A stretch of 52,573 nucleotides of DNA, taken from assembly GCA_900547295.1 (NCBI GenBank), contig URGK01000007.1:1-52573 (forward strand), given 5' to 3'. Each line of letters opens with the position of its first letter. Position 1 is the stretch's first letter. The notes beneath the pieces were generated by a model. The model was not told the origin of the DNA and did not search any database. It saw nothing but the letters and a program-made list of their open reading frames with translations. This document shows, one piece after another, positions 17,415-25,907 of this stretch. This DNA is from an uncultured Eubacteriales bacterium. Lineage in GTDB: Bacteria; Bacillota; Clostridia; Peptostreptococcales; Anaerovoracaceae. Both the position numbers and the translations under genes were made by a program.

Positions 17415-18420
17415 TACTGTTTATGTGACAAATCAGGAATCATATTTAGCATTGGACGGTGAAAATCTTGTATGCAAGATTGACGGGAAAGTTGCTTTAA
17501 GAATACCTTTTGAGAATATAGAAAATATAGTATGTTTCAACTATATGGGATGCTCTCCTGCCCTTATGGGTAAATGTGTAAAAAATATGATTCCAATAAA
17601 TTTTATATCACCACAAGGTAAATTTTTAGCTAAAATTGTTGGAGAAACAAAAGGCAATGTGTTTTTACGTGTTTCTCAGATTGATATGTTTAGAGAAAAC
17701 GGATTGGTTCTAACACAGAATACTATGGCGGCAAAGTTTGTTAATACAATCCAGCTTATAAAACGATCTATGCATGATATTTCAGAACTAAGAACAGATG
17801 AAGAAATTTTAGCAGTAGAGAACACATTGAAGAAAGGGGTGGAAAAAGTTTTTGATGCTAAAACCATCGAGGAAATAGTAGGTATTGAAGGGAATTGTGC
17901 AAAAGCATACTTCTCGGTATTTAATAAACTCATAAGAAACGGAGAAGAAGCTTTAGCTTTTGAATACAGATCAAAGCATCCGCCACTAGACTCTGTTAAT
18001 GCTTTGCTTTCTTTTGTCTACACATTAATAACTTATGAATATGCAGCTGCATTGGAAACGGTAGGTCTGGACAGCTATATTGGATTTTGTCATGCTCTGC
18101 GAAGCGGTAGAGAGTCTTTAGCTTGTGATTTGGTAGAAGAAGCAAGGTGCATTGCAGAGAGATTTGTTCTAACACTGATTAACCTTAAGATTGTTTCAGG
18201 AAAAGATTTCAAAAAACAAATTAGCGGTACAGTATGGTTAAATGAGGATGGAAGAAAAAAAGTTCTTACGAAATGGCAAGAAAAGAAGCGAAAAGATTTT
18301 AATCATCCATATCTCAAACAAAAAATCCCATACGGTCTGTTACCATATGTACAGAGTAATTTGTTGGCTAAATATGTTCGAGGAGATATTGAAGAATATC
18401 CGTGCTTTTTAGTAAAGTAG
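17398..18420 (+). CDS. cas1: CRISPR-associated integrase Cas1
   Basis: The 340-residue metal-dependent integrase inserts prespacers at the leader end of the array. The three metal ligands are visible in context: Glu in GIEGNCAKAYF, then His and Asp in GFCHALRSGRESLACDL. SD GAGG lies in the end of cas4, with a 17-nt overlap. The immediate downstream neighbour is cas2, its structural partner. Confidence 0.95.
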   Translation: MRKLLNTVYVTNQESYLALDGENLVCKIDGKVALRIPFENIENIVCFNYMGCSPALMGKCVKNMIPINFISPQGKFLAKIVGETKGNVFLRVSQIDMFRENGLVLTQNTMAAKFVNTIQLIKRSMHDISELRTDEEILAVENTLKKGVEKVFDAKTIEEIVGIEGNCAKAYFSVFNKLIRNGEEALAFEYRSKHPPLDSVNALLSFVYTLITYEYAAALETVGLDSYIGFCHALRSGRESLACDLVEEARCIAERFVLTLINLKIVSGKDFKKQISGTVWLNEDGRKKVLTKWQEKKRKDFNHPYLKQKIPYGLLPYVQSNLLAKYVRGDIEEYPCFLVK

Positions 18421-18429
18421 GTGATTGAT

Positions 18430-18720
18430 ATGATGGTTATTATAAGTTATGATGTTAATACTTCTGATAAAGAGGGAACAAGAAGATTAAGAAAGGTTGC
18501 AAAAGAGTGTCAAAATCACGCACAGAGGGTGCAGAATTCAGTTTTTGAAGCGGATTTAGATTATAGTGCTTTTTTGAAACTGAAAGAAAAGTTAATTGAC
18601 CTGATAAATGAAGAAGAAGACAGCCTTCGATTTTATTATTTGGGGAATAACTGGGAAAGAAGAATTGAACATATAGGGGCAAAGGCAACCTATAACCCAG
18701 AAGGAGTGATAATTATATAA
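18430..18720 (+). CDS. cas2: CRISPR-associated protein Cas2
   Basis: The 96-residue ferredoxin-fold dimer bridges two Cas1 dimers in the spacer-integration complex. It starts MMVIISYDVNTSD and has the family-typical DSLRFYYLGNNWERRIEHIG. An in-frame GTG lies at 18421, immediately after the cas1 stop. The ATG at 18430 gives the standard 96-aa length, with AGGTG upstream. It is the last gene before the CRISPR leader. Confidence 0.94.
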   Translation: MMVIISYDVNTSDKEGTRRLRKVAKECQNHAQRVQNSVFEADLDYSAFLKLKEKLIDLINEEEDSLRFYYLGNNWERRIEHIGAKATYNPEGVIII

Positions 18721-18880
18721 ATGGTTGCTGTTAGGCGAACCAACAGTAATGTATTCTTTGTGGGGAGGTTCGCGTAAACATTAGTCTTATGATAGCTTAT
18801 AAGTGAGCAGATAAAAGTCATATTAATTAATAGTCCGCCTTATATGGAGGCAGGAATGTAGCATATAACTATATGTTGCG
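18721..18880 (+). promoter_or_regulatory. CRISPR leader
   Basis: This 160-nt non-coding leader lies between cas2 and the first repeat. It contains an inverted repeat GCGAACC/GGTTCGC shortly after cas2, as in other type I-C leaders. It also has CGCCTTATATGG at 18836-18847, which recurs at the distal end of the array, and a perfect CATATA-AC-TATATG dyad at 18862-18875, 5 nt before repeat 1. It should hold the array promoter and the Cas1-Cas2 docking signals. I could not single out a confident -35/-10 pair. Confidence 0.8.
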
Positions 18881-21767
18881 GTCACGCCTCGCATGAGGCG
18901 TGTGAGTAGAAATGAGGATCAGGCGGCTGCGTTTTTTGACCTTTGGCAGTCACGCCTCGCATGAGGCGTGTGAGTAGAAATCTTCTCCAGCGTTTTGCAT
19001 AGCTTGTACTTATCCGTCACGCCTCGCATGAGGCGTGTGAGTAGAAATGATGCGGTCGTCATCGGTGTGCTTTGCCTCGAAGGTCACGCCTCGCATGAGG
19101 CGTGTGAGTAGAAATGAACTGCTTGCAGAGGGCCGCGACCAGTTTCTTGTCACGCCTCGCATGAGGCGTGTGAGTAGAAATGGTCAGCTCGGCCATCTCC
19201 TCGATCGCCATGTCAGTCACGCCTCGCATGAGGCGTGTGAGTAGAAATCAGGGTGCCGCCGTAGTCAGGCTGGGCCTGCTTGTCACGCCTCGCATGAGGC
19301 GTGTGAGTAGAAATTCCACTCGGGGCCGTGCTCGGCGGTTTCTCCGGCTGTCACGCCTCGCATGAGGCGTGTGAGTAGAAATGAAGTAGCTGCCGGCCAC
19401 TCTGGCTTGCTTGCCAGGTCACGCCTCGCATGAGGCGTGTGAGTAGAAATCGTCAGGCTTTTGGCTATGCCTGCGCAGCGGGCGTCACGCCTCGCATGAG
19501 GCGTGTGAGTAGAAATGCGGGTCATGCCGGCGGTCTCAGCCTTCTTGTAGTCACGCCTCGCATGAGGCGTGTGAGTAGAAATTGAATAGTAGACATAACA
19601 TAAACTGGAACAGCACGTCACGCCTCGCATGAGGCGTGTGAGTAGAAATTTACGAGACCAGAACCGGTCAAGTCCTTGCTGATGTCACGCCTCGCATGAG
19701 GCGTGTGAGTAGAAATTAAAAGATTTGGAGAAAAACGATAAGTACGAAACTGTCACGCCTCGCATGAGGCGTGTGAGTAGAAATTTTCTACTCCAGAATC
19801 TATCGAGACCCTGCTGATGTCACGCCTCGCATGAGGCGTGTGAGTAGAAATGTGAAAAAATCGTGATATTTTGCAGCAACAAAAGGTCACGCCTCGCATG
19901 AGGCGTGTGAGTAGAAATTTTTACAATATAGCGCGCTGTATATGCGCAAGTGTCACGCCTCGCATGAGGCGTGTGAGTAGAAATGTTTGAAGTTATATTT
20001 TATGCGCTGCGCTTATAAAGTCACGCCTCGCATGAGGCGTGTGAGTAGAAATAACCGTATATTATAGCGTGATAATGCGGTCTATGTCACGCCTCGCATG
20101 AGGCGTGTGAGTAGAAATGGAATACAAATGTTCAGAAAAAAATAAGAAAATGTCACGCCTCGCATGAGGCGTGTGAGTAGAAATCCCGAGATAAAGTTGA
20201 CAAGGCAGCGTATTGCCGTCACGCCTCGCATGAGGCGTGTGAGTAGAAATATGGGTGAAAATACAGAGTCAGCTTGGATACCTACGTCACGCCTCGCATG
20301 AGGCGTGTGAGTAGAAATTATTAAGTCCTGCATAACTATCAGCTAAACCTTGGTCACGCCTCGCATGAGGCGTGTGAGTAGAAATGTTTGAGCTTGTACT
20401 TTATGCGCTGCGCTTATAAAGTCACGCCTCGCATGAGGCGTGTGAGTAGAAATTGAATCGTTAACTATATATTATGGTACTATTATAGTCACGCCTCGCA
20501 TGAGGCGTGTGAGTAGAAATACATGTTCCCAAGCTTTTTTAAACTTGCCGCCGTGTCACGCCTCGCATGAGGCGTGTGAGTAGAAATTATCTTATAGCAA
20601 TATTATAACGATTTGATTTGAGTCACGCCTCGCATGAGGCGTGTGAGTAGAAATAGTATTCAAACAATCTTTCATAACAAGTGTAATTGTCACGCCTCGC
20701 ATGAGGCGTGTGAGTAGAAATATCACTGTATATCAATTTGTAATTATTACTACAATGTCACGCCTCGCATGAGGCGTGTGAGTAGAAATCATAATAAAAT
20801 CTCCTTTCTATAGATTGAGGCAGTCACGCCTCGCATGAGGCGTGTGAGTAGAAATATATCAAGATTTGTCGGATTTAAAGCAAAATGACTGTCACGCCTC
20901 GCATGAGGCGTGTGAGTAGAAATTGTAGTATTACGCTGAATAGGAATTATACCACGTCACGCCTCGCATGAGGCGTGTGAGTAGAAATCTGTACGTTTGT
21001 ATTCCAAGACATCGAATCACCGTCACGCCTCGCATGAGGCGTGTGAGTAGAAATTTGAGCAAGGAGGCACTACTGCCAATCTCGCCAGGTCACGCCTCGC
21101 ATGAGGCGTGTGAGTAGAAATAAAGAATGGATTGATATGATAGTCTATTCAAGTCCGTCACGCCTCGCATGAGGCGTGTGAGTAGAAATAGCTGCAATGG
21201 CGCAAGGCAATAATACATATGAAGTCACGCCTCGCATGAGGCGTGTGAGTAGAAATATTTTCTATTTCCCAACGTTCTAATGCACGATTTGTCACGCCTC
21301 GCATGAGGCGTGTGAGTAGAAATTCGGCACAAATCAAAACAATAAGCCAGGGCATTGTCACGCCTCGCATGAGGCGTGTGAGTAGAAATAGGCAAAGTCG
21401 TGGTCAGACTGTCAAAAAAGAAGTCACGCCTCGCATGAGGCGTGTGAGTAGAAATATTAAAGGTGACGGAAAAGGTGCCAGAGTTTATGGTCACGCCTCG
21501 CATGAGGCGTGTGAGTAGAAATAGGGCTGGCATTAAAAATATCGGAGAATCCTTCGGTCACGCCTCGCATGAGGCGTGTGAGTAGAAATGTATCTCTTGT
21601 AGCTCTGTATACCGCAGTCCCATGTCACGCCTCGCATGAGGCGTGTGAGTAGAAATTTAAATACTCTTCCAGATTTGCGACATCGCACAGGTCACGCCTC
21701 GCATGAGGCGTGTGAGTAGAAATGCAATGAATATGGCATACAACGACTACTACGAGGTGTCACGCCT
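18881..21767 (+). CRISPR. Type I-C CRISPR array, 43 intact repeats plus one decayed end repeat, 43 spacers
   Basis: The repeat unit is 33 nt: GT, stem arm CACGCCTC, loop GCAT, stem arm GAGGCGTG, then the 11-nt tail TGAGTAGAAAT. That tail equals the 11-nt crRNA 5' handle left by Cas5c. By my count, 43 repeats from 18881-18913 to 21691-21723 look identical. Spacers are 32-35 nt. A truncated repeat GTCACGCCT ends the array at 21759-21767. Transcription should run from the cas2-proximal leader. Spacers 1-10 are GC-rich and older ones mostly AT-rich. Spacer pairs 12/14 and 17/23 are homologous. Confidence 0.99.
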
Positions 21768-21776
21768 TATATGGGG
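21759..21776 (+). repeat. Decayed terminal CRISPR repeat
   Basis: The first nine bases (GTCACGCCT) match the repeat. The sequence then continues TATATGGGG and resembles the leader element CGCCTTATATGGAGG (18836-18850) rather than a repeat. It marks the ancient, trailer end of the array. Confidence 0.8.
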
Positions 21777-21975
21777 AAGATAAGAAAGAATAAGCCGCCG
21801 ATTGTATTAGTAATAGCTATAAGGCATGCATAAGGGTAGAGTATACTTTATGTAGATTTAATATAAGTGAATGTTTTATATAATTTCACAACTAATTATC
21901 CGCATTTTTGTGCTCAGATATAAATAATCTGCATACTAATATTCAAATTTCGACAAATAGGTGTGCTAAAACCTA
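21777..21975. other. Trailer region between CRISPR array and secG, no gene seen
   Basis: This is AT-rich sequence without an ORF preceded by a Shine-Dalgarno sequence. I see no terminator with a clear U run and no recognisable RNA gene. A weak GTGAA/TTCAC hairpin lies near 21867-21890. Confidence 0.5.
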
Positions 21976-22004
21976 TTGATTTTTACGGCTGTATGTGGTA
22001 AACT
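21976..22004 (+). promoter_or_regulatory. Promoter of secG
   Basis: TTGATT at 21976-21981 and TAAACT at 21999-22004 are spaced by 17 nt, about 33 nt before the secG start. Confidence 0.55.
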
Positions 22005-22036
22005 CTAATGGTTACTTATTCAGGAGGTATTAAAGA

Positions 22037-22267
22037 ATGAATACTTTTTTATTGATATTACTTGGACTGGCCAGTATAGTACTTATTGCATCCATTCTGC
22101 TTCAGTCAGGAAACAGTGCAGGATTATCAGGCTCCATCGGCGGCGGCGCAGAGCAGCTTTTCGGTAAGAAGAGAGCCAGAAAATATGATGCAGTATTAAA
22201 TAAGGTTACAACAGTAGCCGGTATTCTTTTTATAGTTCTTTCATTGGTACTTGTAGCAATGGAATAA
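22037..22267 (+). CDS. secG: Preprotein translocase subunit SecG
   Basis: The 76-residue protein has two transmembrane helices (about 3-20 and 53-73) around the conserved loop QSGNSAGLSGSIGGGAEQLFGKKRARKYD. SecG assists SecYE-SecA protein export. SD AGGAGG lies before the ATG. In many Firmicutes secG precedes rnr-smpB, but here the next gene is the membrane pyrophosphatase. Confidence 0.95.
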   Translation: MNTFLLILLGLASIVLIASILLQSGNSAGLSGSIGGGAEQLFGKKRARKYDAVLNKVTTVAGILFIVLSLVLVAME

Positions 22268-22320
22268 TTATATATATTAAATTGTTTTAAATTTTTTATT
22301 AATTTAATATGTGCTTTTTT

Positions 22321-22372
22321 CTATAAGAGGTATCGTTCTGTAAGAATATCTATCGTTCGATGCCTTTTATAG
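22321..22372 (+). other. Structured 5' element before the pyrophosphatase gene
   Basis: CTATAAGAGGTATCG (22321-22335) pairs with CGATGCCTTTTATAG (22358-22372) over 15 bp with two G-U pairs. A small inner hairpin is TTCTG-TAAGAA. There is no U run after either strand, so it is probably not a terminator. It ends 32 nt before the hppA ATG and may protect the mRNA or regulate it. Confidence 0.55.
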
Positions 22373-22403
22373 TCGTGTGAAAAGTGCAGAGGAGGTATTA
22401 AAA

Positions 22404-24419
22404 ATGAGCACATTAGCAATTCTCGTACCTATCGCTGCGTTTGTCGGACTAATAGTGGCATATGCTCTTGCTGCTTGGATCGGCAAGCTTGACGAAGGTA
22501 ACGAGAGAATGAAGGAAATCGCAGGCTACATTCGTGAAGGTGCGATGGCATTCCTCAGAAGAGAATACAAGACTATGGCAATCGTTATAGTTGTTCTTTT
22601 CTTGGTAATCGGATTTGCATTAAACAGCTGGGTAACAGCTATCCTGTATGTAATAGGCGCACTGCTGTCAGTTCTTGCAGGTTTCTTCGGAATGAAGGTT
22701 GCAACTCTTGGTAACGTCAGAACCGCACATGCCGCAGACGAAAGCGGTATGGTAAAAGCCCTCAAAGTTGCGTTCAGATCAGGCGCGGTTATGGGACTTT
22801 GCGTTTCAGGTCTCGGTCTTTTAGGACTCGGCGTGGTATTCTGCGTGCTTGACCTTGCGACAGTTGTAGAATGCGTAACAGGCTTCGGTCTTGGAGCGTC
22901 ATCAATGGCACTGTTCGGAAGAGTAGGCGGCGGTATCTACACTAAGGCAGCAGACGTTGGAGCTGACCTTGTAGGTAAAGTTGAAGCCGGAATTCCTGAA
23001 GACGACCCTAGAAACCCTGCAGTTATAGCAGATAACGTAGGCGACAACGTAGGTGACGTTGCAGGTATGGGTTCAGACTTATTTGAATCATATGTTGGAT
23101 CAATCATCTCAGCTATTACACTTGCTGCAGTAGCAGCAGTAAACTCAGGCGGAGCATTCTCAGAAACAGCAGCAGCTGTATTCCCGCTTGTACTTTCAGC
23201 AATCGGTGTTATAGCATCAGTAATAGGTATATTACTTGTAAGAGGTAAAGAAGGCGGCAATCCTTCATCAGCTCTTAACATGGGTACATATATTGCCGGC
23301 GGTATAGTTATTATTGCTTCATTTATCTTAAGTAATGCAATGCTTCACAGCATTTCATATGCATGGGCTATCATTGCAGGACTTATCGTAGGTATAGCAA
23401 TCGGTAAAATCACAGAAATCTATACTTCAGCAGACTACAAATCAGTTAAAAAGATTGCAGAACAGTCACAGACTGGTTCAGCAACAACTATAATTTCAGG
23501 TCTTGGCGTTGGTATGATGTCAACATTATGGCCAATCATCTGCATCTGTATCGGTATCATCGTAGCTTACAATGTGGCTGGCGTTTACGGTATCGCTCTT
23601 GCAGCAGTAGGTATGCTTTCAACAACAGGTATGACAGTAGCAGTAGACGCTTACGGTCCTGTATCTGACAATGCCGGCGGTATTGCAGAAATGTCAGAGC
23701 TTCCTCACGAAGTAAGAGAAATCACGGACAAGCTTGATGCGGTAGGTAACACTACAGCAGCTATAGGTAAGGGCTTTGCTATCGGTTCAGCAGCACTTAC
23801 AGCGCTTGCACTGTTTGTATCATATTCAGAAGTTGCAGGATTAACAGTAGTAGACTTATTAAACCCTATCGTAATCGTAGGTATCTTTATCGGAGCTATG
23901 CTTCCGTTCCTGTTCTCAGCGCTTACTATGAATTCAGTAGGTAAAGCTGCTAACCAGATGATCGAGGAAGTAAGAAGACAGTTCAGAGAAAAGAAAGGCA
24001 TTATGGAAGGAACAGAAAAGCCTGACTATGCTAAATGCGTAGACATTTCAACAGGCGCTGCTCTTAAAGAAATGATCGCCCCTGGTCTTATCGCAATCGT
24101 TGTGCCTCTGTTAGTAGGTATCGTTCTCGGCGTTGAGGCTCTCGGCGGAATGCTTGCAGGCGCATTATCAGCAGGTGTATTGCTCGCTATAATGATGGCA
24201 AATGCAGGCGGCGCATGGGACAACGCTAAGAAATACGTTGAAGAAGGCAACTACGGCGGCAAGGGCTCAGATACTCACAAAGCTACAGTTGTCGGTGACA
24301 CAGTAGGTGACCCGTTCAAGGATACATCCGGACCGTCAATCAACATTCTTATCAAGCTTATGACTATCATTTCACTTGTATTCGCTCCACTGTTTGTACA
24401 GATCGGCGGATTACTGTAA
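22404..24419 (+). CDS. hppA: K+-dependent membrane-bound pyrophosphatase (Na+ or H+ pumping)
   Basis: This 671-residue integral membrane ion pump couples pyrophosphate hydrolysis to Na+ and/or H+ export. Signature segments are DVGADLVGKVEAGIPEDDPR, ADNVGDNVGDVAGMGSDLFE and, near the end, GDTVGDPFKDTSGPS. GNTTAAIGKGF carries Ala where K+-independent enzymes have Lys (GNTTKA), so K+ dependence is inferred. The ion specificity is not decidable by eye. The frame is open from a GTG at 22377, but GGAGG at 22391-22395 points to the ATG at 22404. Confidence 0.95.
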   Translation: MSTLAILVPIAAFVGLIVAYALAAWIGKLDEGNERMKEIAGYIREGAMAFLRREYKTMAIVIVVLFLVIGFALNSWVTAILYVIGALLSVLAGFFGMKVATLGNVRTAHAADESGMVKALKVAFRSGAVMGLCVSGLGLLGLGVVFCVLDLATVVECVTGFGLGASSMALFGRVGGGIYTKAADVGADLVGKVEAGIPEDDPRNPAVIADNVGDNVGDVAGMGSDLFESYVGSIISAITLAAVAAVNSGGAFSETAAAVFPLVLSAIGVIASVIGILLVRGKEGGNPSSALNMGTYIAGGIVIIASFILSNAMLHSISYAWAIIAGLIVGIAIGKITEIYTSADYKSVKKIAEQSQTGSATTIISGLGVGMMSTLWPIICICIGIIVAYNVAGVYGIALAAVGMLSTTGMTVAVDAYGPVSDNAGGIAEMSELPHEVREITDKLDAVGNTTAAIGKGFAIGSAALTALALFVSYSEVAGLTVVDLLNPIVIVGIFIGAMLPFLFSALTMNSVGKAANQMIEEVRRQFREKKGIMEGTEKPDYAKCVDISTGAALKEMIAPGLIAIVVPLLVGIVLGVEALGGMLAGALSAGVLLAIMMANAGGAWDNAKKYVEEGNYGGKGSDTHKATVVGDTVGDPFKDTSGPSINILIKLMTIISLVFAPLFVQIGGLL

Positions 24420-24433
24420 TATGAAATAACACT

Positions 24434-24477
24434 AAGACAGGTAGATATCTATCTGTCTTTCTGTTTTTTTTGTTTTT
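24434..24477 (+). terminator. Terminator after the pyrophosphatase gene
   Basis: AAGACAGGTAGATA (24434-24447) folds onto TATCTATCTGTCTT-type sequence up to 24460, followed by a long T-rich run. Confidence 0.8.
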
Positions 24478-24542
24478 GATGCAATAAAACTGCGTGCTGT
24501 TGGGTTAAATATATATATAGATAAAAAACGGAGGGAAAACAA

Positions 24543-25178
24543 ATGAGTGAAGAGATTAAAAAAGAAATTAAAGAAAACGAAAACAACATGGCCAGAACAA
24601 ACAAAAAGCTGAAGATAGCGCTTATCGCAGCAGTGGCGGTGATTGTAATTGCCGGCGCAGTATTTGCTGTTTCAGCGGCAAAAGGCGGCAATGATAAAAA
24701 ATCAGATGCAGAAATAAACAGTCAGCAGCAGATACCGCAGGATGTCATAGGTGAAGAAGCTGCGCTTGAAATCGCAGTTAAAGAAGCCGGTGTCAAAGAA
24801 TCTGAGGTTACAAATTCATATGTTGAACTTGAAGCAGATGACGGCATTGCAAAATATGAGGTCGAATTCTATACCGATAATACGGAATACAGCTTTGAAA
24901 TCGATGCTCAGAGCGGAAATATCCTGAGTTATGAAAAAGAAAACGCCGACGGCTCATACAGTACTGATAACAGTAAAGTTAATATATCATCGGATGAGGC
25001 AAAGGAAACTGCTTTGAAAAAGGCAGGGGTGAAATCTGCTGATGTATATGATATGGATATAGAACTTGAACACGGTACATATGAAGTGAGCTTTGATGCG
25101 AGCGGCATTGAATATGAGGTTACTGTAGATGCAGATACGGGGAATGTGATTCACTTTACAAATGAATATGACAGATAA
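24543..25178 (+). CDS. Membrane-anchored protein with two PepSY domains
   Basis: The 211-residue protein has a short charged cytoplasmic N-terminus, one transmembrane segment (about residues 23-46) and an extracytoplasmic part with two PepSY-like repeats. Each repeat has the pattern EEAALEIAVKEAGVKESEV ... YEVEFYTDNTEYSFEIDAQSGNIL, and the second starts near residue 141. PepSY domains often inhibit or modulate proteases or bind wall components. The exact role is unknown. SD GGAGGG precedes the ATG. It is monocistronic, between two terminators. Confidence 0.85.
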   Translation: MSEEIKKEIKENENNMARTNKKLKIALIAAVAVIVIAGAVFAVSAAKGGNDKKSDAEINSQQQIPQDVIGEEAALEIAVKEAGVKESEVTNSYVELEADDGIAKYEVEFYTDNTEYSFEIDAQSGNILSYEKENADGSYSTDNSKVNISSDEAKETALKKAGVKSADVYDMDIELEHGTYEVSFDASGIEYEVTVDADTGNVIHFTNEYDR

Positions 25179-25186
25179 AGCATAAT

Positions 25187-25228
25187 TAAAAAGCAGGAGA
25201 TACCGTTTGATATTCCCTGCTTTTATAT
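25187..25228. terminator. Bidirectional terminator between convergent genes
   Basis: AAAAAGCAGG pairs with CCTGCTTTT around a loop, with A-rich and T-rich flanks. It can therefore serve both the PepSY gene (+) and the GntR gene (-). Confidence 0.75.
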
Positions 25229-25899
25229 TAGAATTTTGAAATCCTGCGTATTCTGGAGCTGTCCATATGCTCTTTCATAGCTGCTGCCGCGGCTTCCTCA
25301 TCTCTGTTTTTGATTGCCTCAAAGATTTTTCTGTGTTCCTCTAAAACGGTTTCAAGATACTCTTCGGGGTCATCGTAATCAAAATTGTTGGTGTATTTCA
25401 CATACAGCTGATAGGATGACAGCGTGTTTACCAGCATTCTGTTGTGAGAGGCCTTATATATATTCTGATGAAAATTTATATTGATATTGAGCATCTTCTC
25501 AATATCTTTTTTCATTGTGTAAAACTCCATAAACTCAAAGGTTTCTTCAAGAGCCTCCATTTCATCATCGGTTATTCTCTCTACCGCCCACCTTACAGCC
25601 TGAACCTCATAGGTGCTTCTGAGCTCAAACATATCAATTATATCCTGATTGGTAAACCCTATTACAAAAGCACCTCTGTTGGGTATATTCTCAATCAGAC
25701 TTTCCTTTTCAAGCTGGCGCAGCGCCTCTCTGACAGGAGTTCTGCTGACCTTGTACCGGTCGCATATCCTCTGTTCCGTCAGCTTCTCGCCGGGGCGTAT
25801 GTCACCGGTAAGTATATCCTTTTGTATTCTTGAAAAAAGGACTGACGAAAGAGGAGCGTTTGAAGAGCTCTTATCGTCACTATAATTAAAAACGGGCAT
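25228..25899 (-). CDS. GntR-family (FadR/FCD subfamily) transcriptional regulator
   Basis: The 223-residue protein has an N-terminal winged helix (LFSRIQKDILTGDIRPGEKL, then SRTPVREALRQLEKESLI). The C-terminal FCD ligand domain has conserved Asp/His metal-binding residues in NINFHQNIYKASHN and EEHRKIFEAIKNRD. It is the last gene of the aconitase-isocitrate dehydrogenase operon, 8 nt after the dehydrogenase. It is therefore a good candidate local regulator sensing a tricarboxylic or related acid and binding the palindrome at 28976-29001. The link to that operator is inference. SD AGGAGG. Confidence 0.9.
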   Translation of the reverse strand: MPVFNYSDDKSSSNAPLSSVLFSRIQKDILTGDIRPGEKLTEQRICDRYKVSRTPVREALRQLEKESLIENIPNRGAFVIGFTNQDIIDMFELRSTYEVQAVRWAVERITDDEMEALEETFEFMEFYTMKKDIEKMLNININFHQNIYKASHNRMLVNTLSSYQLYVKYTNNFDYDDPEEYLETVLEEHRKIFEAIKNRDEEAAAAAMKEHMDSSRIRRISKF

Positions 25900-25907
25900 G
25901 GCACCTC

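Noticed and set aside
19047..21533. Several open frames across the CRISPR array with repeated peptides such as TPRMRRVSRN and ISTHTPHARRD
   Set aside because: They are translations of the CRISPR repeat, whose 33-nt length keeps the frame where spacers allow. There is no SD, and no protein is expected.
18881..21758. Self-targeting spacers against genes in this window
   Set aside because: I noticed no spacer matching the non-CRISPR part of the window. A full both-strand search was not possible by eye.
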